The notes under the pieces were generated by a model. The model was not told where the DNA came from, did no database searches, and worked only from the letters and a program-made list of their open reading frames with translations. A stretch of 64,000 nucleotides of DNA, taken from Owenia fusiformis (lineage: Eukaryota > Annelida > Polychaeta > Sabellida > Oweniidae). The stretch covers positions 18,088,822-18,152,821 of the forward strand of contig CAIIXF020000008.1 of NCBI GenBank assembly GCA_903813345.2, in the 5' to 3' direction. Positions 46,697 to 58,036 of this stretch are shown here, in pieces (position 1 is the first letter of the stretch; each line of letters starts with the position of its first letter). Both the position numbers and the translations under genes were made by a program.

Positions 46697-49086
46697 GAGA
46701 GTTTAAGATTAGCGTAAATAACCCATTTACCTATACCTATACGTAGTTTGTTATTACACTAAGCGGTATTTTACCTAAGTTACAGGGTTCACGATACGTA
46801 ATTACCTGTAAATGACCGAAGATAGGTAATTCGAAAACGTATGTTTTTATCCAACAAATTATGTCATTTCTAGATCAAATATCATCCATTAAACTTTAAA
46901 ATAGTAACAACAAACATTTCTCATTCGATCTACATAGAAATTAAGTGGTCGAACACATTCATTGATGCGATAAACGATGCCATGTGATGATGCATGAAAT
47001 TGTTGAATTTACACATTCTTCATAAGTTTTGCTTATTGTAAATGTATGTATGTATAATTTATTTACCTCTTAAATAAAAGAGAGTTACATTCATATTAAC
47101 ATGTAGAGAAAATTAAATAAAATTATAAAACATATTTGTGTTACTTGATGTTAAAGGTAAAGAGGATAACTAACTTTTATCCACAAGAAATTGCCTATGC
47201 CTGTGTAACTCGTACACATGCATAGCTATGAGTAACAGAGTCTCCTTATCATCATTGTATACAGTTCCTAGAATCACTTTAAGAATATAATCGTCGTTCA
47301 TTACATTCAGATTACCCCTCGCTAAATTGAGTAAGGGTTTTCTAACATCAGTAAAAGCTGGACAAGTAATCAAGAAATGCTTAACACTTTCTCTTTCGTT
47401 AAGATCACAAAATATACAGATATCTGATAAAGTAGTGTCACCCTCACGGCGTCTACTGTTAAAATATGTCGAGGTTAATAATTTGACCATCATTTTACAG
47501 AGGTATAATACATTGGGATTTTCTTTTGCGATCACCCACCATACATTCGGTTTTAGGATAGACAACGATCCTGTCACCACGTTGAGATTTTTATACATTA
47601 ATGATGATAAAACAGTACTATAATTGTGAAAACTCTTGACACGTCCGTAGACTTCAGTTCTAAATTCTTGTTTTGAAGGGATTTCTGCATTAAAAATCAT
47701 GTTCTTAACATAGTCTATGAGGTTGTACTGCACAACAGTATCCCACATTTGAGATAATGGAGATTTCAGACCTTGAGATGGTGATTTTAAATACATCATC
47801 CGTATTAACCTTTCTAAACAAATGACCTTATATATACAGCTTACAGGTAGCCTTAACAACATATACAGAAACATCAATCTATCACAGTCAATTTTTGCTT
47901 TAACAGACATCCATCCAAGCAGACTAGTGGCGACAGGGTCTGGCGTATTCTTTGGTAATGTCTGAATGCGTTTTCCGACCTCTTTGTGCAGACCTTCCAT
48001 TAGATAAATGTCATTGTTAGTGTAAGGTATTACTGCACAACCATAAGTCAGAGTTGGATAGGAGAATGACCAGTACAGCTTTGATCCAAGCAAGGGATGT
48101 ATACCACCGCACCCATTGCCTAGACCTAAGAGTGAACAAAATTTTCTTCTTGCACAAGATATTGCAGTTTTAACATGTACATTTGTACTACCCAGTGGTA
48201 TTCCAACATGCTGAGCAGAGTTAACAATTTTAAGCGAATTTTTACCAAGTTTAAAATCTTGAGCAGCCCTTTTCCCTGGGCCAAAATACATGATGACACA
48301 TTTGTCTGGGTGGAATTCAAATCTCCAGCGAAGACTGTAATCATAAGCTAATTGAAGTAAAATATTCATTTGGTGATGACCAGTAGTAATAAGAGCAAGA
48401 TCATCTGCGTAAGCCGGGCAACCTACAGGGTGATCCCCAATTTTAGCAACTGCCTGACTGTTAACCAGCTCGTGTAATAAATCAGCCAAGTAAAACTGAT
48501 ACAAGACCATACTACAAACCCCACCTTGGTGGACTCCCCGGTGGACATTGAAAGATTCTTGGTTTAAAATTCCACTTACAAAAACTTTACATTTGTATTT
48601 ACAATAAGACTGGTACAAAATTCGCCACGCTAGACCATTTACACCGTTGTGATATAGCTTCCAGAACAGACCGTCAATCCAAGTACCGTCAAGTATGAAG
48701 TCAGCTGTTTGAATTGTTTAACTTTACTATTTGGTCACTCTCATTGTTGGATCATGCTAGAAATTTAACATTTCGCCTTAAGTCACTGCCCCATTAGCGG
48801 GCCCACAAGCAACACTCCCTCCCTACAGTAGCTACACCACACTCTCTCTGAAGTATATAACATTCTTGGAGGTGACATGTACTGGAATGTACCATATAAG
48901 CCATCGCATGGTTTTAATTCTATAATTAGGATGTCATTTTTATCATTAATTGTAGCATAAGGTTTCGTAGCTTTTTACGTTAATCTTAAACTCATTTTGC
49001 AATACGCATTACCTATACGCATCCGTAACAAACATACGAATAGGGATAGGTACACGTATGTTTTTACGCTAATCTTAACCTCCCTA
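46697..49086. mobile_element. 2.39-kb TIR element carrying a LINE RT fragment, private to unit B
   Basis: Unit A reads GAGCTATTATAGCTAG where unit B has GAGCTATTA, the element, then TTATAGCTAG, giving a 3-bp TTA target duplication. Left end GAGAGTTTAAGATTAGCGTA and right end (inverse) GGAGGTTAAGATTAGCGTAA are imperfect inverted repeats continuing for about 60 bp. A second, internal copy of the end motif (GTTTAAGATTAACGTAAAAA, inverse) lies near 48,975. The TTA target suggests a PIF/Harbinger-like DNA element. The reverse-transcriptase fragment occupies 47,170-48,710. Confidence 0.8.
47170..48710 (-). pseudogene. 5'-truncated non-LTR retrotransposon reverse transcriptase
   Basis: An uninterrupted minus-strand frame of 482 codons from 48,618, in frame with about 30 further residues upstream (WIDGLFWKLYHNGVNG). 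Contains the RT motif GVHQGGVCSMVLYQFYLADL, the catalytic box YADDLALIT, a thumb region, and a C-terminal zinc knuckle CIFCDLNERESVKHFLITCP typical of LINE RTs. The finger subdomain, first catalytic Asp region and endonuclease are missing. Intact frame suggests a fairly recent insertion. Clade not assigned. Confidence 0.88.
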
Positions 49087-49346
49087 TTATAGCTAGAATA
49101 AATGCGTTGACATCAATTTTACTAGAGACTTATTATGCAATATAATGAACTTGTAAAATAGTCATCAATTATGTATGTTATACTTAATTGGCAAGTGCCA
49201 CTAAATACCTTGTGGGACCCACATCCTTTATTAGTATTCCTTGGAATACACTGCATGAGATAATGAAGGACTAAACTAAATATTGATTGGGTTACTGATC
49301 TAAAGTAGCACTCAATTAGTAAAACGATAACTATATACTTCCGGTT

Positions 49347-49586
49347 TTATCTAATGGGTGCCTGCATGACATGGCAAACGTTTGATTTTCTGGCGTCATA
49401 CCCCTGCCCCCCCCCCCCATTCGCTCCGTCTCTCTTACCCGCTTGGTCTGGACATCCAAGAACATCAAATGTCATACAACAACCTCCATGCCAAGTCTGA
49501 GGATTGATCCGAACAAATCTTGCTAGCACTGGTGGTTCAATAAGGTTTATTGCATGAGTGTATCGGTCCTCATTCCCTGGTAGAAT
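49347..49586 (-). CDS. Copy B exon 4: F5/8C end with extended tail
   Basis: ILPGNEDRYTHAINLIEPPV through TFDVLGCPDQAGKRDG and the Gly run. The tail after GCPD depends on the length of the adjacent homopolymer, so its frame is easily changed by slippage. The true end of the protein is uncertain. Confidence 0.75.
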   Translation of the reverse strand: MLPGNEDRYTHAINLIEPPVLARFVRINPQTWHGGCCMTFDVLGCPDQAGKRDGANGGGGQGYDARKSNVCHVMQAPIR

Positions 49587-52500
49587 CTTGAAAAATAACA
49601 TTGTAACTTGTAATACAAAAAAAAAGAAGATATTAAATAAAATAGTAATATATGGTTTAGCTTTAATGGGAGTTTACATGGTGGGTCAATAAAGAGTATA
49701 CTTTGACGATCTTCAGAGTACTAGCAGATATAGAATGAATCAAGAATCCAACAAGGGGGGGGGGCTATATTTCAAATCGGAAAAGATTTTGAGATTTTTG
49801 GGCCCAGTATACTGGTATGGATAAATATCTTAATTTCCAATTACGAAATTACATTTTGCTATTTTGTGCACCATTTAGTGATTCATTGAATGATCAGAAT
49901 CCAAATGTCACGTACATATGGCATATTAAAAAAACATCTTTACCATACAAGAATAATTTGTCTTTATATAGTTTCCATTTTGTCAAGACTTGATGCAATA
50001 TATGTTGTTTTAACAGAGGGGTTGTTTCATTAGTAAGTTTCAAGTAAAAAAAAAATTATTTAATCTTTTTCTATTGGTATGTTTGAATTATTTCGCAATA
50101 AAGATTATTAATTATAAAATTATATTTTTCAGTATCGTGCATACTTTTCTAAGAAATATCATATTTGCAAGTACCTCTCTGTACTCTTCCAAACTGTTTT
50201 CAGTTTCTCCATACAAAAACTTGTACGATGTTACCCACTGAATATACGCCTCGACTGCTCTTCCCCGAGTGACGACACCCGTCACTAACATGAGTTCACC
50301 GAGGTCCGCTTGAATCCATATATCGGGATCGCTACCCGGAGCCCAGCATGAACTCAGGCCTGACCTAGAAAAGAAAAAATTAATGATTTCATGATGCATA
50401 TTTTACATACAATAAAACGCAAAACATTTCCTGATAATTCAGTTGTAGGGCTAAAAAGAAATATCCTGATTGTTACATATAAAAACACTGCCCGTTCTAA
50501 GGCACATCTCAAAGTGGTTATGGGTCTTTAAATTATAATATATTATCATTTATCCTATGCCAAGTAGAGTTTTAGGGAGATAAGTTGGTAAGATATATCC
50601 CGTATCCTGATTTTGAGGTTTCCATATCCTGAACCTCCATATCTCCCGCTCCAGGGCATATCTTCCCCCTTTGAAAACAAATGTGAAAAAATAAGAAAAA
50701 TTCAAAAAAATTCAAAAAAGAACAAAAATTGAAAAAAATTTAAAAATGTGAAAAAAAAATTAAAAGAAAACTCTACTTGGTATAGGATAAAGCAGTTATG
50801 TAAGGTCGGTTTGGATATTGGGTTCATCCCTCGTGAGATATGCATATCTACCCTCGGTCCCTACGGTCCCTCAGGTAGATATGTATATCTCCCTTTGGAT
50901 AAACCCCATATCCAAAACCTCCCAGTACATAGCCCTAAAATATTTCGAGGTAAGGATGTTCTGAAAGTTCAACATACGTGGGATATTGTTAAAATGATGA
51001 ATGCCATTCGCAGTCCTATCAGAGGATATGTAGAGGATATTCTTTTTATCCATAGTCGATATCGATGTGTGGATAAACATGATAGTCCGAGAAGGTCATA
51101 GGATATCAAATTTATCCTATGTGTTTAAAGGTATATTACTATGTGCGTTCTAAATATAGCTCACAATAACTTCACAATGAAATATATAAAAAAGTCAATA
51201 AAAATCCCAAAACTCAAATATTTGTTTAACCAATTTTGACCCTTTCAAAACTATTTTAATACGATTTTAGTTGCGCATACCAAAATTATTTTGTGTCATA
51301 CATATTAAGTATCCATAGGATAAATAACATCACCTACGCCTTTATCTCTGTTAATTGGAAGAAACTTCTAATATTATTACTTTAATAAATTCTCGGTATT
51401 TTAATTTGTTTACATTCTATAAACCATATCTAAATTGAGGGAATGAAAGGATAATCATATTATTTGGAGCAAAACTTCAATATGTCATTTTTGTTCCGAT
51501 AGATCTACGTATATCTGATTTTTGAAACAAAAAATCATTTTGTGTTGAAGGAGTCTTGTATCTTATAATGTGAGGAAGACGTACTGCAATGATTTCTTTA
51601 ATAACGATTTCAGTTTAATCAAACTATTAGCTAAAGGTTAATTGGACGATCGCAATTCTTTCGATGTTCGAAACAAAAAACAGTTCTTTAATTCCATTCA
51701 TATAATATTTTATGATCTCAGCAATCATACAGGCCTCCAATATATTTGCGAGCCAATATAATTTTTCAAATATTATTTTTACATGCTGATTCTTAGTCTA
51801 ATACTTACCCCGCCTGTGAGTCTAATCTCCCTCTGCTCGGGACATGAGCAGTGTTGAAATACCCCGACGCAGTGATACGTGCATCACCAACACTGTAAAT
51901 ATCTCCAGAGATGAGTTGTTCGTTGCAGTTAACTAAATTTAAAAAAAAAGTTTGTGATATTTTTTATCAGGCCCATAGCCGGCTTTGAAGTGGTGTCCAC
52001 TTTTCAGAAAAATTCCAGGGGGTTTACTTTGACAAATTTAGCCCAATATCAGGTGAAAATGCTCAGACTCGTGAAAAACTGCATGTTTTGAAAGCATTTT
52101 TGGCCCGAATCCCTCGACCCTCCCCCCGTCTACAGGCCTGTTATATACACCCAGAGTAAATCTGACAATGCACCGAGGGTAGGCTAATACTAACTAGTAC
52201 TTTTAATTCGTGAACATTATTTATAAACGATTCTTTCAAACTTCAATCAAACTTCAATAAAAACAAAACGTATATAAGTATAATTACAGAACATATTCAT
52301 AACGAAAATATTCTCTCTTACACAACCCGAAAAAATCTAACTTTTAATTTTGACGTCGCAGTGGCCTACGGACACCATTTGTTTTTTTCCGGTAGTGTAG
52401 TTTATATAAGTATGTTATTGACAAATATGATCAATCATAGGCAAGTTATGTTGCATTGATCAGGTATGGATTTGCTAAGAATTATAACTCCACAGTTGCG

Positions 52501-53100
52501 AATAGCAAATGCCCCACACAACGATGCATTTCGGCATTGAAATGGGCATTTTTAATCGAAATCATTTACAATTTTTTCTCTGTTTCTCTAAATCTCAAAG
52601 TCATCGATGCTATCTAAATAAATACAAAACAGTTGCCCATATCGAACACTCTGTTCACACAAGAAAATTCACTAAGATTTCATTGTGAATAAGAGAGTTA
52701 TCTCAAAATTATTTAGAGAGAGTTGCAATTTTTGTGTCATGCACAGTCAATGCCTGAATCAAAATTAGTGAAAATAATACACCTCACCTTGTTGAGAATG
52801 GTAATAATGATCACTTGCAGTATTCGGAACCGCGTGCCCTCCTATAGTTCCGATAAACTCGCACACTTTATCACTGCTTCCACCAACCGTCATCAGATTG
52901 TACGATTTACAAAGCCATTCTTCCAGCAAACACCGAATAGCACACTCACTCACCGAGCCGACGCTAATCGTTTTTGTGACGTTATCTGTTCTGCTTATAT
53001 TATCGAATTTATAGTAGGTTTTTGTTTTAGTTGCATTCCTATGATTAATTATATGAAGAAGTAAGATCAAATTGAAGAGGTAAAGGTGCTTTGATTTCAT
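49347..53100 (-). CDS. Secreted PAN/Apple plus F5/8C domain protein, copy B
   Basis: Four exons in the same phases as copy A: 53100-52788, 51932-51809, 50364-50175, 49586-49347, total 867 nt, 288 aa. Signal peptide MKSKHLYLFNLILLLHIINH, PAN module and F5/8C domain are intact, with amino-acid substitutions clustered in the discoidin part (SCWAPGSDPDIW versus SCWGPGSEPDRW). The codon that is TAA in copy A is CAA here, so translation continues 32 residues through a poly-C tract read as Gly (KRDGANGGGGQG) and ends VMQAPIR. A GTAAGA donor one base beyond GCG could alternatively splice it to an unseen exon. Confidence 0.82.
50175..50364 (-). CDS. Copy B exon 3: F5/8C core
   Basis: SGLSSCWAPGSDPDIWIQAD through SLEEYRE. 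Donor GTACTTG, acceptor TTCTAG. Confidence 0.87.
50549..50940. mobile_element. Insertion private to unit B with two hairpins
   Basis: TTTATCCTATGCCAAGTAGA and TCTACTTGGTATAGGATAAA form one inverted pair (50,549 to 50,791). GGTTTGGATATTGGGTT and CCCCATATCCAAAACC form a second hairpin (about 50,810-50,929). Unit A lacks this block at the aligned site near 40,630. Confidence 0.65.
51809..51932 (-). CDS. Copy B exon 2: start of F5/8C domain
   Basis: VNCNEQLISGDIYSVGDARI through RGRLDSQA. Same 124-bp length and phase as in copy A. Confidence 0.83.
51968..52140 (-). repeat. Dispersed 200-bp repeat, family R1, unit B intron
   Basis: Counterpart of 42,117-42,294, with CAGGCCCATAGCCGGC and ACAGGCCTG ends. 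Confidence 0.8.
52788..53100 (-). CDS. Copy B exon 1: signal peptide and PAN/Apple module
   Basis: One codon longer than copy A in the signal peptide region (HIINHRN versus HISHRN). The PAN part is almost identical. Donor G/GTGAGG instead of GTAAGG. Confidence 0.85.
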
Positions 53101-53952
53101 CGTTCTGTGCAGTTCGTTCGCATTCCTTGTTTCAATACCTTCTAGGCACTTACTTTATTGGCTCGTTTCTCTCTGACCCCTAAAGAAAGTTCCGCAACCC
53201 GAATTTGAAGTTGTAAAATATAAAATAAGGTATCATCCAAATAGACATGCTTAATAGAGCGTAGAACTTGGGTGTGTGGCTCAACTTTTTGTTCCTTGAA
53301 CTTCATCTTGGTGGATACATCAATACCTCAATATGAGGTTATCGTACTCAGGCTTTAACTGTAATACATGGTGGCCCCAAAATCAGAAACGCCTTTCTTT
53401 ACATATGTTTAGAAGATCAACGTCGTCGGTCTTATCCTTATCAGTTTATTCAAAAGTAAGCCTATTTTGAATTGTCATTAGCAAGATGAACAATGAATGC
53501 GAAATTATATAAAGTTGATTATATAAATGTTAAAGAAACTATTGAACTTTTAAAGCGTATGTAATTTGCTTGAGTAAAAGTCCTTAATCAGTTAATGACG
53601 TTTGCAAGCCTAGATGCTGCAATAATTAAGGGGTGTATTTTTGTTTCCTTTTATTCAGTCGTGACCTATTGCTAGAATTGACTGATGTAAATTAAATATC
53701 CAATGGAGGCAAATTTTAATCAACATTTATGATTCGGCAGAGATTGACACACCCTATATAACATCTTGCATATTTCTATTTACTCGATATTGATATCGGC
53801 AAATGAGCCATGATCGATAATCGATGAAGCTATAGGCCTATTATTTTTGGCATTATTGGTTCGGTATCCCGTTGAAGCAAATATCTATTTTGTAAAGTTA
53901 CCATGGGATACATGGGATCAACTATCGGAGGTATCGAAAGTCGAAACAGTTA

Positions 53953-54172
53953 CACTCCCCTCCATAAGTTTGATAACCGGAAGTTCCCTTTTAAATCATA
54001 TGTTTATGCGATTTTTCAAAATCAATCCATAAATGTCCATATTGCATTCACTATGAATTATTAACTATTATTGACCATTGCATAAAGGAACGAAATAAAG
54101 ATTTTAGCATTGGCAGGATTTAGAACATTATCAAATGAAGGCTTCCAGTTGCCACACTTATGGAGGGGAGTG
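53953..54172. mobile_element. TA-flanked MITE with CACTCCCC ends (unit B)
   Basis: Same termini and flanks as 43,886-44,207. It lacks the nested hairpin and marks the end of the duplicated segment. Confidence 0.78.
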
Positions 54173-54374
54173 TACGTAAAACAGAACTTAAACTCGAGGT
54201 TACCGGATGTTTGACTGGTCATTCACCAAAGGTGATGGGTAACTGTGATTTTGAGTACCGGTGATGTAGAATTGAGTTTTCTCGTACATCGTGGGGGATT
54301 AGGTTTTTGAGTATGAATGATAGGGTGTGTTGAGTACTAGTGACGAGGATTTATATTTATATGACGAGGATTTA

Positions 54375-55374
54375 CAGGGTGGTCCAAAAAAAGTGAACCC
54401 CTGCAACGGGCCATATTTCCCTTATTACCTGCAGGAATTCTTTTTTATTTTCACATGTTGTAGAGGAAGGTCTAAAATTTATGTTGGTATCATACATTTC
54501 TCTTAGTCTTAGAATTTGCAGAAATTATAAGCCCTAACCAAATATTACTGAAAATGGATAAAATGTGATTTTCAATATCCGCGATTCTTCAACCCTTCAT
54601 CACCTTTCCCCTAGGAATTTTTTTAAGCTGCAGCCTTAAAGAACTAATATTTTCTAACTTTGTTCAATTTTAAGTCCTGCACAATATGGCTTAAAACTAG
54701 CATCCTACCTTTGTTTGTTGCAAAGTTATTGTGATCCAAAGAAATGTACTAAGCTTCCACAGATGAAAACATTTTCCAGTGAAATCGCGAGCATATTCCT
54801 ACATGATCTTGAAATGTCAATATCTTCATAAATCATGGACCAATTCCAATGAAATATGACTCAAAACATTAAAAATTGGATTTTATTTTGATTTTTTAAA
54901 GATATTTGATGAAGGGATTATCAGATTCCTGGTCACAGGGGGAAACTTCCTTCCATAAGAGGCCCCCCTCTAACTGTTGGTGTAGGTAGCATACCCCTGA
55001 ACTGTTAAACAGTTAAAACTGCTTCAAAATGATCAATGAAAGTGTGAAATGTGTTTTCTGCTTAAATAGTGTCCCTTTTGTCAAATGGTAGGGTTTTAAA
55101 CTTGTATTTCTAACTGAAAGCTGTTTAAGATCATCCAATGTAGTGTTCCAACAATTTCCGTAAATCACATTCGTAAAATTTTGTACAGTATCTAATTTTC
55201 AGGCATGTTTGTTAAACTCTTGTAATTTCTTCAAAATTTAAGACTGAGAATAAATTATGGCATCAACCAAAATTTTAGACCTTTCTCTTCAACATGTGAT
55301 AATATGAGCCAATTCATGCATGTATTAAGAAAAATTTAGCCTGTTGCAAGGGTTCACTTTTTTGGACCACTCTA
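54375..55374. mobile_element. 1,000-bp mariner-like non-autonomous element
   Basis: Left end CAGGGTGGTCCAAAAAAAGT and right end (inverse) TAGAGTGGTCCAAAAAAGTG, continuing through GAACCC and TTGCAACAGG, flanked by TA. The interior shows no transposase motif on either strand and is AT-rich, so the element is a MITE-scale derivative. Confidence 0.8.
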
Positions 55375-55685
55375 TATATTATATTAAAATATGCTGTTAC
55401 TTCGTTTGATGTTGGAAATACGGCATTCTTGGCAAGAAAAATTCCCATACATGAAATTCCCGGAGATTTTTTACTTCTTTCATATATGGGCGCTCTTTGT
55501 AATGAGTTACAATGAGAATTTCAATTTTGTAAGCGTGTTTTTTTTATGGCGAATACTGTATGTCAAGTTAGGTGTTAAAATCGTATTTTTTAATGAAACA
55601 TAGATTTTGTTCATATGTGATTTACACTTAATGATATATACTTAATATTTAATATTCACATCAACTATTATCTGCACAAAGCGAC

Positions 55686-55990
55686 ATGAAATTCCTTTTC
55701 TCCAACATTAATAGCATTGGAAGTAATGAAGGCACCAGGTTTGAATCTCTCAAATTAAAAATAAGGGATAGAAACATCTCTGTAGCTGGTCTTTGAGAGG
55801 CTGGTAATTTAAATTCAAAAACTATCTCAGACAAATATACAATTCAAGATTACCATACCCCCATGTATCATCCAGGGGGCAGAGGCCTTATGATCTATGT
55901 AAAAAGTGACCTCATGTATTCCAAAGCCTGAATTTAACACAGAAAATAGCCTGTGGGTAAATGTTAAATTAAAAAACACATCTGTTTTAT
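55686..55990 (+). pseudogene. LINE endonuclease, 5' piece (interrupted)
   Basis: MKFLFSNINSIGSNEGTRFE and RGLMIYVKSDLMYSK are the start of a LINE apurinic-type endonuclease. An in-frame TGA at about 55,796 and a frameshift near 55,922 show decay. The coding frame (NTENSLWVNVKLKNTS) resumes at 58,037 after the inserted antisense LINE. Confidence 0.8.
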
Positions 55991-58027
55991 TTTTTTATTT
56001 TATCTTTTTTAAATTAATTTATTAACATTGAAACAACATTTATACAATTTTTACATAATATACAATGGTTACATTGGTACTTATACAGGAATACAGAACT
56101 TATTGGTTATAGATTTTACTATTTCTAATTTTCCAAATTTCAAACTTGTGTTTAAGCACTAGCTGGTTTCTATGGCATTTGCTCTCAAAATCTCCTTCAT
56201 TGCTATAAAATAAAATTCTTGTTCAGAAAACTTTAAATTTTGAGTATTTACATATTCCTTTGCATTCATACAATTGACAAATAAGTGTTTATGACTTTCT
56301 GCTTCAACATTGCATATTTTACAAATTCCATTTGACTTCTGAATTTTTTGTAATTTTTTTTCTGTCCATATGGCTCCATTAAAACATTTAAATATAAATT
56401 CTTTAACATTATTGCTAATGTTACATATAAACAAAATCTTGTAAAAATCTGAGAAATCCGTTTGAGCAAACTGCTCAGACCAATACTCTTCTGATTTGGA
56501 TTCTGTTAAACTGTTTTTTACAAACCCTTTTCTTATTGATTGCACATTGATTTTCTGTACAGGAATACAATTAAAATATATTTTGCTTTCACTGTTTTTT
56601 AATGCCTCAACCTTGATTCTGTCTAACTTGTTAAAAACTCCTTTAAGTAAATTGTATTGAAGAAAAGTCTGGCCATTTAAAAAACAAACTATTTATCCGT
56701 TTAATAATCTTATCTGACAAAATAAAACTTTGCATAATGTATCCAAATTGTGAGAGCATTAGTGATTTTACGAGAGTAATTTTACCAAACATGGTTAAAC
56801 ATCTACCTGCCCATCTTTTCATTATTTCTTCACATTTTTTGAATTTACAGTCAATATTCTCATCTAATTCAACCACCTTATTGGTTGTGCAAAATGTTAC
56901 GCCTAATATTTTAATCCTATTATTTGGGAAAATATTCCATTTGATGTTTACTGGTTTTTCAACACAAAATTTTTATTGCCGAACCATATTGCTTCTGATT
57001 TCTGTTTATTTAATTTTAACCCAGATATATTTGAAAAGGCATCAATAATATTGATTGCCTCTTTGACAGATGCAACATCTTTAAGTAAAAGTGACATATC
57101 ATCAGCGTATTGAACTAGTTTAATTTCATCTGTTTCAGATATTACAATACCTTTCACATTATTAGTCTGTCTTATTTTACATGCCACTAGTTCACAGCAT
57201 AAAATAAAGCAAAAAGCAGATGCAGGGCACCCTTGAGATAAACCTGACTTTAGTGGTATCCACTCGGAGAGCCAACCTCCAAAATTAATGCAGCTTAGCC
57301 CATTTGAATTAAGTGTTTTTATCCATTTGATAAAATCAGGACCAAAACCAAAAATTTGGAATGTGTCATACATTAACTCTTTATTTAAACTATCATACGC
57401 ACGGGAATAATCCAGTGCTACAAGTACACCTTCATCGTCATTGTTACATAAATGTTCTATTACATCATCAATAAGTCTTAAAGCAGTAGCTGGTGTGCGA
57501 CCTGGTATATATCCGCATTGATCATGACTAATTATTTTTCCAATTACTTTTCTGAGCCTATTTGCTAATGATTTTGCTAAAATTTTATAATCAGTGTTTG
57601 TTAATGATATTGGTCTCCAACTTGGTAGACACTCCATTGGCAGACCTTTGCCTTTATATAATAAAGTAATTACTCTTTGTCTTTGGGAAGTAGACAACTG
57701 TCCATTATTAAAACAATCATTTATAGCTGATACATAAAGTTCATTTATCTTGTTCCAAAAACATTTATAAAAACATATAGTGAGTCCATCAAGACCTGGA
57801 CTTGAAGTATTTGACATATTTTTGAGTGCCTGAGTACATTCAGCTAAAGTTATTTGTCCTTCACAAGATTGCATTTCCTCTTTATTTAAAGAGGGCAGTA
57901 CTACTCCATGTAAATATTCATTCAATTTGTTTCTGGAGTAATTACTGTTTACACTAAAAATATTTTTATAATAGTTTACTTGAGCACCCATGATATCATT
58001 GGGATTGGTGTACAAATTATTTTCTAC
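55991..58027 (-). mobile_element. Antisense L1/Tx1-like LINE inserted into the plus-strand LINE
   Basis: CTGTTTTAT occurs on both sides (55,982-55,990 and 58,028-58,036), a 9-bp target duplication. The plus strand begins with T-rich sequence, the complement of a 3' A-rich tail. The element is 5'-truncated within the RT region. Insertion in the opposite orientation to the host LINE. Confidence 0.9.
56159..58015 (-). pseudogene. L1/Tx1-type reverse transcriptase of the inserted LINE, frameshifted
   Basis: The main frame 58,015-56,948 has RT motifs: WRPISLTNTDYKILAKSLAN, LVALDYSRAYDSL, GLSQGCPASAFCFILCCELV and the catalytic YADDMSLLL. Frameshifts then move the frame to 56,876-56,643 (WAGRCLTMFGKITLVKSLML) and 56,545-56,159, which ends with the zinc knuckle CKICNVEAESHKHLFVNCMN. 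The motifs are those of the L1/Tx1 group. No complete ORF, so inactive. Confidence 0.88.
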
Positions 58028-58036
58028 TGTTTTATA

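Larger units (their letters stand above)
44226..54189. repeat. Segmental duplication, unit B
   Basis: Direct repeat of unit A beginning with the same GAATGATCTTCATAGAATTA. Longer than A mainly because of the 2.39-kb RT-bearing element at 46,697, a 400-bp insertion near 50,549 and a roughly 335-bp extra block at about 53,254-53,590. The exons and most introns remain easily alignable. Confidence 0.92.

Noticed and set aside
50748-51101. 117-codon plus-strand frame in unit B
   Set aside because: It spans a unit-B-only hairpin insertion and duplicated non-coding intron sequence; the unit A counterpart is not open.
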